DNA of 64,000 bases from Comamonas thiooxydans (GCF_002157685.2 NZ_AP026738.1:3720001-3784000); one strand, 5' to 3'. Shown: positions 1-8,837, counted from the first letter of the stretch. The notes: generated by a model from the letters alone, not told the origin. Made by a program: numbers and translations.

Positions 1-106
1 GCCCGGCCAGCCCCTTACCACGGCAGAAATGACGGCCGACCTCAAAGAGGCCAGCCGCAAGCAGGCAGCCCTACTCAAGTCCATAGGCTACAAGCCCGAA
101 AACTGA
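1..106 (+). CDS. C-terminal end of an unidentified protein
   Basis: The reading frame enters from the left edge (codons start at position 2) and stops at TGA 104-106. The 34 visible residues end in LLKSIGYKPEN and are mostly helical and charged. The next gene downstream is a porin, and Bug-type receptors often sit next to porins in this family, so a receptor C-terminus is possible, but the visible piece has no diagnostic motif. I do not assign a function. Confidence 0.45.
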   Translation, partial: PGQPLTTAEMTADLKEASRKQAALLKSIGYKPEN

Positions 107-343
107 GGCCCGGGTCCTTGAGCAGTGGCTCTCAAGCGGCTCCATTACTTATCTGATTCAAGACCTCTGCCCGGTGCCCACCCTTGGCACCGTGGGCAGC
201 TGCACCCGGCTCAAGTCCTTTTGCGGGACTAGAGCTGGAGCTTGCCTGCGCCCTCACCCCATTCCCAGGCCCGGCCTTGCCCGGCAGTGTTTTTCGTCGG
301 TTTGCCATCAGGCATCTTTTTTCAACGGTTCAAGGAGACATGA

Positions 344-1456
344 ATGACTACAAAAAAAATGGCTTTCAATGCGCTGAGCGTTCTCGCATGCACGCTGGTG
401 CCGCTGGCGGCCTCGGCACAATCCTCTGTGCAGGTCTATGGCGTAGTGGATATGGCCGTATCCAACTACCGAGGCGCTGGCGCAGGCTCGCGTCAGATGC
501 TGACCTCCAGCGGCAATCAGGCCAGCCGCCTGGGCTTCAAGGGCCGTGAAGATCTCGGCAGCGGTCTGGCCGCCGGCTTTGATCTGGAGGCGGGCCTCAA
601 TACCGACAACGGCACCGGCCAGGCCTCCAACACCAACAACCAGCCTTCGGGGGCAGGCAGCAGCAACGGTCTGAGCTTCAACCGCAAGGCCCTGGTCTAT
701 CTGCAGAGCAAGCAATGGGGCGAGGTACGTCTGGGCCGCGACTATGTGCCCGCCTTCTGGAACATGTTCAACTACGACCCCTTTCGCCTGGGCGTGGGCA
801 TGAGCCTGCATGTGCTGCACGGCACCACTGTGACGGGCTTTCGGGCATCGAACAGCATTGGCTACTTCTCGCCCGGCTGCTCCAGCTCCAGTTGCAAAGG
901 CCTGTTCTACCAGTTGATGACTGCATTCGGTGAAAACGATGCCGGCCCCAACCGCCAGGACGGCCGCGTCTATGGTGCACGCCTGGGCTATGGAGGCGAT
1001 AACTGGGATGCAGCCGTCGCCATCACGTCCACCAAGAACCGTGTCGCCGACGACTACAGGCAGATCAATGCCGCCGCATCCTACCTCTGGGAGGGCCACC
1101 GCCTCATGGTTCTGGCTGCCGATCACCGCACCGGCAACCGCCTGGCAGGTCTGGACAATGCCGACCATGTACGCTACTGGCAGCTGGGAGCCATCTGGAA
1201 GGTCGGCAACGGCAACATTCCCATGAGCTTCATGCGCCTGAACCGCAATGACAACAGCGGCAGCAGCTCCAACAAGTACGCCGTGGGCTATGTGCACAAC
1301 CTCTCCAAGCGCACCGCACTCTACGGCACCTATGCCTATGTAGACAACCGCGGCAGCATCAACCTGCCGGTGGCCACGGGCGCGCTGCAAGGCCCGATTC
1401 CAGTCGCAGGCGGCAATGCTTCGGGCTTTGACATCGGCATTCGCCACACGTTCTGA
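344..1456 (+). CDS. Gram-negative porin (Porin_4 / Omp32-like)
   Basis: This is a 370-residue outer-membrane diffusion channel, expected as a trimer of 16-strand barrels. A signal peptide (residues 1-25, cleaved after AASA) is followed by SSVQVYGVVDMAV, the usual first strand of betaproteobacterial porins. Further family features are RLGFKGREDLGSGL and WGEVRLGRDYVP near the start of the barrel, and a C-terminal IGIRHTF whose final Phe is the outer-membrane assembly signal. An AAGGAG ribosome site at 332-337 lies seven bases before the ATG at 344. Two neighbouring cysteines around residues 180-185 may form a loop disulfide. Length and motifs fit an intact gene. Substrate preference cannot be read from the sequence. 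A bidirectional terminator follows. Confidence 0.93.
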   Translation: MTTKKMAFNALSVLACTLVPLAASAQSSVQVYGVVDMAVSNYRGAGAGSRQMLTSSGNQASRLGFKGREDLGSGLAAGFDLEAGLNTDNGTGQASNTNNQPSGAGSSNGLSFNRKALVYLQSKQWGEVRLGRDYVPAFWNMFNYDPFRLGVGMSLHVLHGTTVTGFRASNSIGYFSPGCSSSSCKGLFYQLMTAFGENDAGPNRQDGRVYGARLGYGGDNWDAAVAITSTKNRVADDYRQINAAASYLWEGHRLMVLAADHRTGNRLAGLDNADHVRYWQLGAIWKVGNGNIPMSFMRLNRNDNSGSSSNKYAVGYVHNLSKRTALYGTYAYVDNRGSINLPVATGALQGPIPVAGGNASGFDIGIRHTF

Positions 1457-1481
1457 GTCCGATCCATGGCAACCGGCGCCC

Positions 1482-1507
1482 GCCGGTTGCCGGTTGCCGG
1501 TTGCCGG
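1482..1507. repeat. short tandem repeat, gccggtt x 3.7
   Basis: Three perfect copies of the heptamer gccggtt plus a partial fourth lie between the porin stop and the terminator. The repeat is outside any gene. It is the kind of array that changes copy number by slippage, but nothing shows a function. Confidence 0.7.
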
Positions 1508-1535
1508 CCAGCGGACATCAATCCTGAAACCATAG

Positions 1536-1570
1536 AAAAAGGCCCGCAGAGAAAATCCGCGGGCCTTCTT
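1536..1570. terminator. bidirectional terminator between porin and Rieske gene
   Basis: A perfect 9-bp stem (aaggcccgc at 1539-1547, gcgggcctt at 1559-1567) with an 11-base loop is flanked by an A run at 1536-1540 and a T-rich right side. It therefore gives a U tract on both strands. It separates the plus-strand porin from the convergent minus-strand genes. Confidence 0.8.
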
Positions 1571-1594
1571 CATCGCACATCGGCGCTCGATGGT

Positions 1595-1948
1595 TCAGCA
1601 GCAGTTGTCAGGCGGTTTGAGCCAGAGCAGTCCCTGCCTGACAAGAACTTCGTAGAGCGGGATCGTCATCTGCGGCGATGCCGTGCACCTGCCGCTGCGG
1701 ATATCGAACTTGAGTCCATGCGCGGGGCAGCTCAGCACATGAGCATCGCAATTGCCGCCGGCCATGGAGGCACCCGCATGCGGGCAGCTGTTCTCCAAGG
1801 CATAGAACTCGCCTTCGACATTCAGCAGCAGGATGCTCTGGCCACCAGGCGTGAAAACCAGCTTTCGCCCGCCAGGCGGCAATTCCCGCACGGCGCCAGC
1901 GGCCAGCAATGCGGTATCAGGCGAAGATGCTGTTGGCAACACGGGCAT
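1595..1948 (-). CDS. Rieske [2Fe-2S] ferredoxin-like protein
   Basis: This small protein (117 residues from the chosen ATG) carries one Rieske domain. Its signature is CPH, then 16 residues, then CPAH, which supplies the two Cys and two His ligands of a [2Fe-2S] cluster. It has no signal peptide and no oxygenase domain, so it is a stand-alone ferredoxin of the type that passes electrons to oxygenases or reductases. The gene begins inside the 3' end of the FrnE-like gene (32-base overlap), which suggests translational coupling. An in-frame upstream ATG at 1987 would lengthen it by 13 residues, but that stretch is Arg/Cys/Trp-rich and unlike the family. The partner enzyme is unknown. It ends in a Cys pair (DNCC). 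Confidence 0.85.
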   Translation of the reverse strand: MPVLPTASSPDTALLAAGAVRELPPGGRKLVFTPGGQSILLLNVEGEFYALENSCPHAGASMAGGNCDAHVLSCPAHGLKFDIRSGRCTASPQMTIPLYEVLVRQGLLWLKPPDNCC

Positions 1949-2573
1949 GCTCCATGGCGCGCAGCAGCTCCGCGGGCGCCACCGCACCCGTCACCTGCAG
2001 ACGCTGGTTGAACACCATATGCGGCACGCCGCCGGTGTGGCCGGCCTCGCTTTGGTAGCGCAGCGCATCAAAGCGGGAAGGATTCCAGTCCAGTGCTGCC
2101 GAGTGCGCCAGCTGCTGCAGCACCATGACCGAGCCTATATCGCGGCCCTGCACAAAGTAAGCGGCAAAGATGGACTCCACAAAGCGGATCATGGATTCGC
2201 CATCGAGCAGAGTCTGGGCGTAGTTGACCAACGCACAAACCAGGCGCGTGCTGGGGAAGGTTTCAATCAGCGCATGATTGATCTGCAGGCCCGCCGCGTG
2301 GGCCGCCGAACGCACCTGGGCACGGCGAACCTCCACGGCTCTGGGGCCACCGAGCCGGGCTTCGTAGAAGGCCTGGTAAGGCACTCCATGCTCCGGGATC
2401 TGGGGCAGCAGAGTGTCTGCATGCCAATGGATTGCAAGCTGCTGGTCGGGATATCTGGCCAGCAGCATCTCACGGGCGGCCAGCAGATTGCGCAGACCGA
2501 TCCAGCACCAAGGGCAGATCAGGTCCAGCGAAAAGTCGACCTGCAGTGTCGTTGCAGCAGAGCTTTGAGTCAT
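1917..2573 (-). CDS. DsbA-family oxidoreductase, FrnE-like
   Basis: This 218-residue thioredoxin-fold protein is of the cytoplasmic FrnE/DsbA class (2-hydroxychromene-2-carboxylate isomerase superfamily). The redox motif CPWC is at residues 20-23 in the family context DLICPWCWIG. An all-helical insert follows, and the cis-Pro loop GVPHMVFN lies near residue 190. No signal peptide is present, as usual for FrnE, so it acts in the cytoplasm, probably in disulfide handling under oxidative stress or in a catabolic side reaction. It overlaps the Rieske gene downstream and begins after the terminator of the quinone reductase gene, so it probably has its own promoter. Confidence 0.88.
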   Translation of the reverse strand: MTQSSAATTLQVDFSLDLICPWCWIGLRNLLAAREMLLARYPDQQLAIHWHADTLLPQIPEHGVPYQAFYEARLGGPRAVEVRRAQVRSAAHAAGLQINHALIETFPSTRLVCALVNYAQTLLDGESMIRFVESIFAAYFVQGRDIGSVMVLQQLAHSAALDWNPSRFDALRYQSEAGHTGGVPHMVFNQRLQVTGAVAPAELLRAMEHARVANSIFA

Positions 2574-2610
2574 GACATTTATTTCTTTGGGCAGTCACCA
2601 AGGTTGATAC

Positions 2611-2638
2611 AAAAAAGGGCTGAATGGCTCAGCCCTTT
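2611..2638 (-). terminator. terminator downstream of quinone reductase gene
   Basis: A perfect 10-bp stem (aaagggctga 2614-2623 with tcagcccttt 2629-2638) and a 5-base loop. The A run at 2611-2616 becomes a U tract on the minus strand. It ends transcription of the quinone reductase gene before the FrnE-like gene. Confidence 0.82.
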
Positions 2639-2664
2639 CATACCGTAGTGCTGCCTTCGATATC

Positions 2665-3645
2665 TCAGAGCGTGAAGATGGCCGATCCCACAATCTTGCG
2701 GGCTTCCAGATCACGGTGAGCCTGCACGGCGTCTTCCAGCACATAGCGCTTGCTGATGTCCACCTTGATACGGCCTTCGGCCACATGGGCGAACAGCTCG
2801 TTGGCCAGCTCTGCACGCTCCGTGGGGTCGGCGATGTAATGCGCCGATGCGGGACGGGTCAGGAAGAGCGAGCCCTTGCCGGCCAGAATCTGCGGGTTGA
2901 ATGGAGGAATGGAGCCGGAGGCCGTGCCCAGACAGACCATCAGGCCGCGCACCTTGAGGCTGTTGAGCGAGCCTTCGAAAGTGTCCTTGCCCACGCTGTC
3001 GAAGACGGCATTCACGCCCATGCCATCCGTCAGTTCACGCACACGCTTGGCCACATCTTCATGGCTGTAGTTGATGGTGTGAACGCAGCCGTTGGCCCTG
3101 GCCACTTCGGCCTTGGCATCGCTGGAGACGGTGCCGATCACGTTCAGGCCTTCCAGCTTTGCCCACTGCGACACCAGCAGACCCACGCCACCGGCTGCAG
3201 CATGCAGCAAGATGGTGTCGCCCTTCTTGAAGTCCCAGATGCGGCGCATCAGGTAAGCCGCCGTCAGTCCACGCATGGTGATGGCTGCCGCGGTTTCAAA
3301 GCTGATGTTGTCAGGCAGACGGATCAGGGGGGCAGCGGAAATCAGGCGCTCCGTGGCGTAAGCGCCGATGGTGTTCAATGCGCCGGTATAGGTCACGCGG
3401 TCGCCGACCTTTAAATCCGTCACGCCGTCGCCCACGGCCGTGATCGTGCCGCAAGCCTCGCTGCCCACGCCCGCGGGCAAAGGCGCGGGATACAGACCGG
3501 AGCGGAAATAGGTATCGGCAAAGTTCAAGGCCACAGCACCTTGCTTGAGGCGGACCTGACCTGGACCGGGTTGGCCGACTTCAATTTCTTCCTGCCGCAG
3601 CACCTCGGGGCCGCCAACTTCGTGATAACGGATTACTTTAGCCAT
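2665..3645 (-). CDS. qor: NADPH:quinone oxidoreductase, zinc-free MDR family
   Basis: This 326-residue medium-chain reductase reduces quinones with NADPH. The N-terminal GroES-like domain has the QOR pattern VGSEACGTITAVGDGV and lacks the zinc-binding Cys set of alcohol dehydrogenases. The Rossmann half carries AAGGVGLLVSQWAK near residue 150, the AxxGGVG nucleotide-binding loop of quinone reductases. The C-terminus (DAVQAHRDLEARKIVGSAIF) matches the family closely. The length is normal. The gene is monocistronic between its own terminator and a 484-base intergenic region shared with the divergent acyl-CoA dehydrogenase gene. Confidence 0.92.
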   Translation of the reverse strand: MAKVIRYHEVGGPEVLRQEEIEVGQPGPGQVRLKQGAVALNFADTYFRSGLYPAPLPAGVGSEACGTITAVGDGVTDLKVGDRVTYTGALNTIGAYATERLISAAPLIRLPDNISFETAAAITMRGLTAAYLMRRIWDFKKGDTILLHAAAGGVGLLVSQWAKLEGLNVIGTVSSDAKAEVARANGCVHTINYSHEDVAKRVRELTDGMGVNAVFDSVGKDTFEGSLNSLKVRGLMVCLGTASGSIPPFNPQILAGKGSLFLTRPASAHYIADPTERAELANELFAHVAEGRIKVDISKRYVLEDAVQAHRDLEARKIVGSAIFTL

Positions 3646-3963
3646 ACAAACTCCCAGTCAGATACCAATCGAAAGGTGATACAGCACACGGCCTCACCTC
3701 GAACAGAATCAATACGAATCAATGACTTAAGCCATATCCCCGGTATCACTCCATTCAGACTGGGTTGAATTTATGGGAATTCTTCTCCAGGACATTTCCC
3801 GAGAACGCCGCTCTCTTGTCTTTACGCGACACCACGGGTAAATACCAAGTCAAAAAATTTAACTTCAAAGTTTCTCTTTGAATGAAAGCTTGCCGCAAGC
3901 GTTGGCCACCATATTGCGCGTCTGCGACTGCGGCAAGCCCGTCCCAGCCTCTAGAATCATTCC

Positions 3964-3975
3964 GTTTACGTAAAC
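3964..3975. promoter_or_regulatory. 12-bp palindrome gtttacgtaaac, likely operator
   Basis: The perfect palindrome gtttacgtaaac sits in the 484-base region (3646-4129) between the divergent quinone reductase and acyl-CoA dehydrogenase genes. It lies 155 bases upstream of the dehydrogenase start and continues as gtcaaac. As I remember it, the TTGACGTTTACGTAAACG shape (minus strand) resembles sites of MerR-type LiuR regulators of acyl-CoA catabolism. That match is from memory, not a search. The rest of the region is AT-richer and has no gene I recognise. Confidence 0.5.
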
Positions 3976-4129
3976 GTCAAACCAATGCGAGGGCCTGGCA
4001 TTCTTGCTAGGCGCCGGACATGAAGTCGAGGGAAGCCCCTGCCATCCGTGGCGGGCAACATCCCCAACAATCCAAGGCACAACCCAGGTCTGGCAGCCAG
4101 CCGGGCCAGCATTCAAGGAAACAGAGACG

Positions 4130-5920
4130 ATGACCTACAAAGCGCCCATCAAAGACATGCTGTTCGACATGGAGCATCTGGCCCAGATCGAGCAGGTCGC
4201 CCAGATTCCCGGCTTTGAAGATGCGGGGCTGGAAACCGCGCAGGCCGTTCTCGAAGAATGCGCCAAGCTTTGCGAAGGCGTGGTCGCTCCCCTGAATGTG
4301 CCAGGCGATGTCAATCCCTCGTCCTTCAAGGATGGAGTGGTCACGACGACTCCCGGCTTTGCCGATGCCTTCAAGCAATATGCCGAAGGCGGCTGGCAAG
4401 GCCTGCAGCACCCTGCGGACTTTGGCGGCCAGGGCCTGCCCAAGACCATTGGCGCGGCCTGTATCGAGATGCTCAACAGCGCCAACCTGAGCTTTGCTCT
4501 GTGCCCGCTGCTGACCGACGGCGCCATCGAGGCGTTGCTCACTGCCGGCAGTGACGAGCTCAAGTCCACCTACCTGGAAAAGCTGGTCACCGGCGAGTGG
4601 ACCGGCACCATGAACCTGACCGAGCCCCAGGCCGGCTCCGATCTGGCCCTGGTGCGCACCAGGGCCGAGCCTCAGGGCGACGGCAGCTACAAGGTCTTCG
4701 GCACCAAGATCTTCATCACCTATGGCGAGCACGATATGGCGGACAACATCGTCCACCTGGTGCTGGCCCGCGTGGCCGGCGCTCCCGAGGGCGTCAAGGG
4801 GATCAGCCTGTTCGTCGTGCCCAAGTTCCTCGTGAACCAGGACGGCTCCTTGGGCAAGCGCAACGATGTGCACTGCGTCAGCATCGAGCACAAGATGGGC
4901 ATCAAGGCCTCGCCCACGGCCGTGCTGCAATTTGGCGACAACGGTGGAGCCATCGGCTACCTCGTGGGCGAGGAAAACCGCGGCCTCGAATACATGTTCA
5001 TCATGATGAACGCCGCGCGCTATGCCGTGGGCCTGCAGGGCCTGGCCGTGGCCGAGCGTGCCTACCAGCACGCCGTGGCCTACGCAAAGGAGCGCGTGCA
5101 AAGCCGCCCCGTCGACGGCTCGGTCAAGGCCAGCGCCACCATCATCCACCACCCCGATGTGCGCCGCATGCTGATGACCATGCGCGCCAGCAACGAGGGC
5201 TGCCGCGCCATGGCCACCACGGCCGCTGCCGCCTACGATGCCGCCCACAACCACCCCAATGCAGAGGTGCGCCAGGCCAACCAGACCTTCTATGAATTCA
5301 TGGTGCCCCTGGTCAAGGGCTACAGCACCGAAATGAGCCTGGAAGTCACCAGCCTGGGCGTGCAGGTGCATGGCGGCATGGGCTTCATCGAGGAAACAGG
5401 CGCCGCCCAGTACTACCGCGACGCCAAGATCCTGACCATCTACGAAGGCACGACCGCCATCCAGGCCAATGACCTGGTCGGCCGCAAGACCGCGCGTGAT
5501 GGCGGCCAGACCGCCAAGGCCATTGCCGCCCAGATCGAGAAGACCGAAGCCGCCCTCACTGCCAGCGGCACTGACACGGCCAAGGCCGTTGCCAGGAATC
5601 TGGCCCAGGCCCGTCAGGCCTTTGTGCAGGTGGTGGACTTCATCGTGGCAAAGGCCAAGGCCGACCCCAATGCCGCTTATGCCGGCAGCGTTCCCTATCT
5701 GATGCTCACCGGCAATCTGGTCGCCGGCTGGCAGCTGGGCCGCTCGGTGCTGGCTGCGCAAGACCTGCTGGCCAAGGGCCAGGACGCGGCCTTCATGCAG
5801 GCCAAGCTGGCCACGGCACAGTTCTATGCCGAACATATCCTGTCCCGGGTACCCGGTCAGGCCGATGCCGTGATCAACGGCGCGGCCAGCGTGATGGCAT
5901 TGCCCATGGATCTGTTTTGA
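4130..5920 (+). CDS. acyl-CoA dehydrogenase, long form with C-terminal extension (DmdC/AidB-like)
   Basis: This 596-residue flavoenzyme puts an alpha-beta double bond into acyl-CoA thioesters using FAD. An N-terminal helical cap (residues 1-40) precedes the classical ACAD fold. MNLTEPQAGSDLALVRT and the middle beta domain KIFITYGEHD carry the FAD/acyl-binding motifs. The C-terminal helical domain contains GGMGFIEETGAAQYYRDAKI and IYEGTTAIQANDLVGRK, the latter with the acidic residue typical of the catalytic base region. An extra C-terminal domain of about 130 residues matches the roughly 600-residue subfamily that includes 3-methylmercaptopropionyl-CoA dehydrogenase. I chose ATG 4130 over upstream starts because AGGA at 4116-4119 precedes it and MTYKAPIKDMLFDM is the family N-terminus. 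The true acyl substrate is not readable. Confidence 0.93.
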   Translation: MTYKAPIKDMLFDMEHLAQIEQVAQIPGFEDAGLETAQAVLEECAKLCEGVVAPLNVPGDVNPSSFKDGVVTTTPGFADAFKQYAEGGWQGLQHPADFGGQGLPKTIGAACIEMLNSANLSFALCPLLTDGAIEALLTAGSDELKSTYLEKLVTGEWTGTMNLTEPQAGSDLALVRTRAEPQGDGSYKVFGTKIFITYGEHDMADNIVHLVLARVAGAPEGVKGISLFVVPKFLVNQDGSLGKRNDVHCVSIEHKMGIKASPTAVLQFGDNGGAIGYLVGEENRGLEYMFIMMNAARYAVGLQGLAVAERAYQHAVAYAKERVQSRPVDGSVKASATIIHHPDVRRMLMTMRASNEGCRAMATTAAAAYDAAHNHPNAEVRQANQTFYEFMVPLVKGYSTEMSLEVTSLGVQVHGGMGFIEETGAAQYYRDAKILTIYEGTTAIQANDLVGRKTARDGGQTAKAIAAQIEKTEAALTASGTDTAKAVARNLAQARQAFVQVVDFIVAKAKADPNAAYAGSVPYLMLTGNLVAGWQLGRSVLAAQDLLAKGQDAAFMQAKLATAQFYAEHILSRVPGQADAVINGAASVMALPMDLF

Positions 5921-5973
5921 TCCTGGACCTGAAGGCGGGGTGGCAACGCTCCGCCCCATCGTGAAATACATGG

Positions 5974-6018
5974 AAATAGCGGCCAGCGCTTATGGATAAA
6001 GCGCTGGCCGCTATTTTT
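5974..6018. terminator. strong terminator hairpin of the dispersed repeat family
   Basis: A perfect 18-bp stem (5974-5991 with 5999-6016) with a 7-base loop is followed by a T run. It stops the acyl-CoA dehydrogenase transcript and, because the left edge is A-rich, also the convergent GntR gene. Its core, agcgcttatggataaagcgct, recurs in altered form at 17263-17326, 28145-28176 and 57503-57533. Confidence 0.9.
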
Positions 6019-6146
6019 TGAATCTCTAGAACGTACTGTGGCCATCGCTGCTGCCTGTATTGCTGGCGCGGACCGCCGAGTGCCATTGATGGAATGAGCT
6101 TTCCAGGCAGAGCGGGTCTACACAGCCAGGACACTGAAGCGTTGGG

Positions 6147-6821
6147 CTAATGCTGCGCAATCAGGATGGCGCGCAGACGGTCGCGCTCTCGGCGATTTCC
6201 GGCCAGCCCCTCGTCCAGGCGCGACTTCAGGGCGTCGATATGCGCAATCATCAATTGCTCCGCCTTGGCGGTATCGCCTTCGGCCAGAGCCTCGACGATC
6301 GCAGCATGATCGTCATTGGAGACCTTGGCTTCTGCCTTGGAGTGATATAGCGCCGCAGCCAGCATCGACCTCGCCGACAGGTCGACGATCATCGACGTCA
6401 AAAAACGATTGCCCAGGCATTCGGCCAGACAGATATGAAAGTCCGCGAGCAGCGAGCTGCGCTTGGCAGCATCGTCGGCAGCGATGGACTCCTGCTCATC
6501 CGCAATATGCTGACGCAGGCGCTTGAGTGCCGCCTGCAGCGGCTTGCCTGCATCGCGCAACATACCCGACTCCACAACGCGCCGCGCGGCATAGGTCTCC
6601 TGGGCCTCCTCAAACGAGGGCTCGGCCACATACCACCCGACACGCGAGCGCACCTCGACAAAGCCACGCGCCTGCAACTGGATCAGCGCTTCGCGCACCA
6701 AGGTACGGCTGACCTGGAACAAATCGGCAATATCCTGCTCGCCCAGCCTCACCCCGGGCCGCAATCTTCCGGTCAGGATGGACTCGATCAGACGCTCCGC
6801 AATCTTTGTCTTGGCAATCAA
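6147..6821 (-). CDS. GntR-family regulator with FCD ligand domain
   Basis: This 224-residue repressor/activator has a winged helix at residues 1-65 (LGEQDIADLFQVSRTLVREAL is the recognition region), then an all-helical FCD domain. The usual metal ligands appear as DFH near 130, H near 172 in NDDHAAIVEAL and H near 194 in AHID. It is divergent from an NCS1 permease and probably controls it through the two GTATAC palindromes at 7099-7133. The start appears to be TTG at 6819-6821. An AGAAGG site lies seven bases upstream, no ATG or GTG exists in frame, and the frame is closed by a TGA a few codons further up. TTG may keep expression low. Confidence 0.9.
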   Translation of the reverse strand: MIAKTKIAERLIESILTGRLRPGVRLGEQDIADLFQVSRTLVREALIQLQARGFVEVRSRVGWYVAEPSFEEAQETYAARRVVESGMLRDAGKPLQAALKRLRQHIADEQESIAADDAAKRSSLLADFHICLAECLGNRFLTSMIVDLSARSMLAAALYHSKAEAKVSNDDHAAIVEALAEGDTAKAEQLMIAHIDALKSRLDEGLAGNRRERDRLRAILIAQH

Positions 6822-7098
6822 AACAATACCTTCTGCATGACTCTCCGTTCAATCAACAGGGCGGCGCGCAGCACAGGACACGGTCCATTGCTGCTCAGGA
6901 TGCCACGACAAGGGACTGCCGCGGCAGGCTGCAGTTTACCGTTGCTTACCTTGCTCCAGCCTCTCGTGGCCCGGCCCTCCTGCTGCCTATCCCACGCTGC
7001 CGGAGCGCGCACCACCGCTGCAGCAAGCCAGCCCATTCGGAACTATTTGTAGGCACTCCAATGACCAAGGGTTCCCACCAATTCGAGCCCTTGATGGG

Positions 7099-7133
7099 TT
7101 GTATACATTTTTCGACTTATCCGATGTATACAA
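7099..7133. promoter_or_regulatory. paired GTATAC operators for the GntR/FCD regulator
   Basis: Two sites, ttgtatacat (7099-7108) and atgtatacaa (7124-7133), are mirror images with GTATAC cores 25 bp apart. Palindromes with this core are typical of FadR/FCD-type GntR repressors. They lie about 170 bases upstream of the permease and 280 bases from the GntR gene, inside the 483-base intergenic region 6822-7304. I see no gene in the rest of that region. Confidence 0.65.
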
Positions 7134-7304
7134 GATGATGTTCAAGATTGTTGCTTGATATCTCTCATCTCCAAAGCATCGGATTGCATGTCTGGCGCCC
7201 CCAAGCCCGGACATGCCAATGTCGCGTTGTTTGGGTGAGATGGAACAGATTGCCTGAGAAAAGCCGATGCACCGGACACGCGGCTGCTCCCCATAAAGGC
7301 AAAA

Positions 7305-8837
7305 ATGAGAGACCTAGCAATCAACGAAGGCGGCCACTTCGCCCCCAGCCCCAGCACCGCAGCGCCCCGACTGCAACCAGGCTTGCCGCCAGGCGTCTCA
7401 CCGGCGCTCTACAACGCAGACCTGGCTCCCACCGCAAAAGAAGGTCGATCCTGGAGCGCCTACAGCCTGTTCACCCTCTGGGTCAACGATGTTCACAATC
7501 TAGGCAACTACTCTTTTGCCATCGGCCTGTTTGCCCTGGGCTTCAGCGGCGGGCAGATCCTGACGGCTCTGCTGCTGGGCGCCGCCTTTCTTTTCGCGCT
7601 TCTGAACCTCTCCGGCTTCATGGGCTGCAAGACAGGCGTCCCCTTTCCCGTCATGAGCCGCATCAGCTTTGGCACGCGCGGCGCGCAGATACCGGCGCTG
7701 ATACGGGGCGGCGTGGCCATCGCTTGGTTTGGCATCCAGACCTATCTGGCCTCCAAGGTGCTCGATGTGCTGGTGCTGATGCTGCTGCCGCAATGGCAGC
7801 CACTGGCGGAGCAGACGATGCTGGGGCTGCCGCTGCTGGGCTGGATCAGCTTTACGCTGCTCTGGGTGGTACAGGTCGTCATCGCCTGCTGGGGCATGGA
7901 GAGCATTCGCAAGTACGAGGCCTTCGCCGGCCCGGTGATCTTCATGACCTTTATTGCTCTGGCGGGCTGGATTCTCCACAGCTCGGGCGGGCAGTTGCAC
8001 TGGTCGGCACCTTCCGTGCAGGCCCATGGCTCCAAGTGGGTGCAGATTCTGGGAGCCGCCTCGCTCTGGGTGGCGCTCTACGGCACTTTTGTTCTGAATT
8101 TCTGCGACTTCACACGGGGCACGACTTCGCGCAGCGCGGTGATCAAGGGCAATTTCTGGGGCATTCCCATCAATATGATGGTCTTCGGTCTGATCGTCGT
8201 GATCCTGACCGGCGGTCAGCTCTCCATTGACGGCACGCTCATCAGCAGCCCCGTGGACATCATCCAGAAGATTCCCAGCAAGCCTCTGCTGATACTGGCC
8301 AGCTTTGCGCTGATCATCCTGACCATTGCCGTCAATCTGATGGCGAACTTTGTAGCTCCCGCACTGGCTCTGACCAATCTGCTGCCCAGAAAGCTCAACT
8401 TCCGCAAAGCCGCCCTGGTCAGCGCCATCCTGGGCTTTGTCATCCTGCCCTGGAACCTCTACAGCTCGCCCGTGGTGATCGTGTACTTCCTCGGCGGTCT
8501 GGGCTCTCTGCTCGGCCCTCTGTTCGGGATCGTCATGGCCGATTACTGGCTCATCCGCAAGCAACGCGTGGATGTGGTGGCTCTGTACACCCAGAATGCG
8601 AACAGCCCCTATCACTACCGCAACGGCTTCAACCCCAGAGCCATTCAGGCGCTGATTCCATCAGCCCTGATTTCGCTGCTCTTCGCCTTTGTGCCCTATC
8701 TGCAATCCGTCTCAGCATTTTCCTGGTTCATTGCCGCAGGGCTGGGAGCCTTCTTCTACTGGCTGGTCGCCCCCAAAGGGCTGACCTACGCCGATCGGGA
8801 TGGCGAAGCCATCGCTGTTGCAGCGGCCAAGCACTAA
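7305..8837 (+). CDS. NCS1-family permease (nucleobase/hydantoin/allantoin type)
   Basis: This 510-residue inner-membrane symporter has about 12 hydrophobic segments. Family signatures are the N-terminal WSAYSLFTLWVNDVHNLGNY (first helix), FPVMSRISFGTRGAQIPALIRG after helix 2 and AWFGIQTYL in helix 3. NFCDFTRGTTS is the helix-6 loop, and PLFGIVMADYWLIRK lies near helix 10. NCS1 carriers move purines, pyrimidines, hydantoins or allantoin with Na+ or H+. No neighbouring gene fixes the substrate. ATG 7305 follows AAAGG at 7296-7300. It is single, divergent from a GntR regulator and followed by a hairpin terminator. Confidence 0.92.
   Translation: MRDLAINEGGHFAPSPSTAAPRLQPGLPPGVSPALYNADLAPTAKEGRSWSAYSLFTLWVNDVHNLGNYSFAIGLFALGFSGGQILTALLLGAAFLFALLNLSGFMGCKTGVPFPVMSRISFGTRGAQIPALIRGGVAIAWFGIQTYLASKVLDVLVLMLLPQWQPLAEQTMLGLPLLGWISFTLLWVVQVVIACWGMESIRKYEAFAGPVIFMTFIALAGWILHSSGGQLHWSAPSVQAHGSKWVQILGAASLWVALYGTFVLNFCDFTRGTTSRSAVIKGNFWGIPINMMVFGLIVVILTGGQLSIDGTLISSPVDIIQKIPSKPLLILASFALIILTIAVNLMANFVAPALALTNLLPRKLNFRKAALVSAILGFVILPWNLYSSPVVIVYFLGGLGSLLGPLFGIVMADYWLIRKQRVDVVALYTQNANSPYHYRNGFNPRAIQALIPSALISLLFAFVPYLQSVSAFSWFIAAGLGAFFYWLVAPKGLTYADRDGEAIAVAAAKH

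Noticed and set aside
176..197. gcccac/gtgggc hairpin upstream of the porin as a terminator
   Set aside because: The stem is only 6 bp, competes with an alternative ggtgcc/ggcacc pairing and has no T run, so it is not reported as a feature.
4007..5971. 654-residue open frame antisense to the acyl-CoA dehydrogenase gene
   Set aside because: It is a shadow frame caused by GC-rich codon use on the opposite strand. The composition (Gly/His/Leu-rich) has no motif and the plus strand is a clear ACAD.
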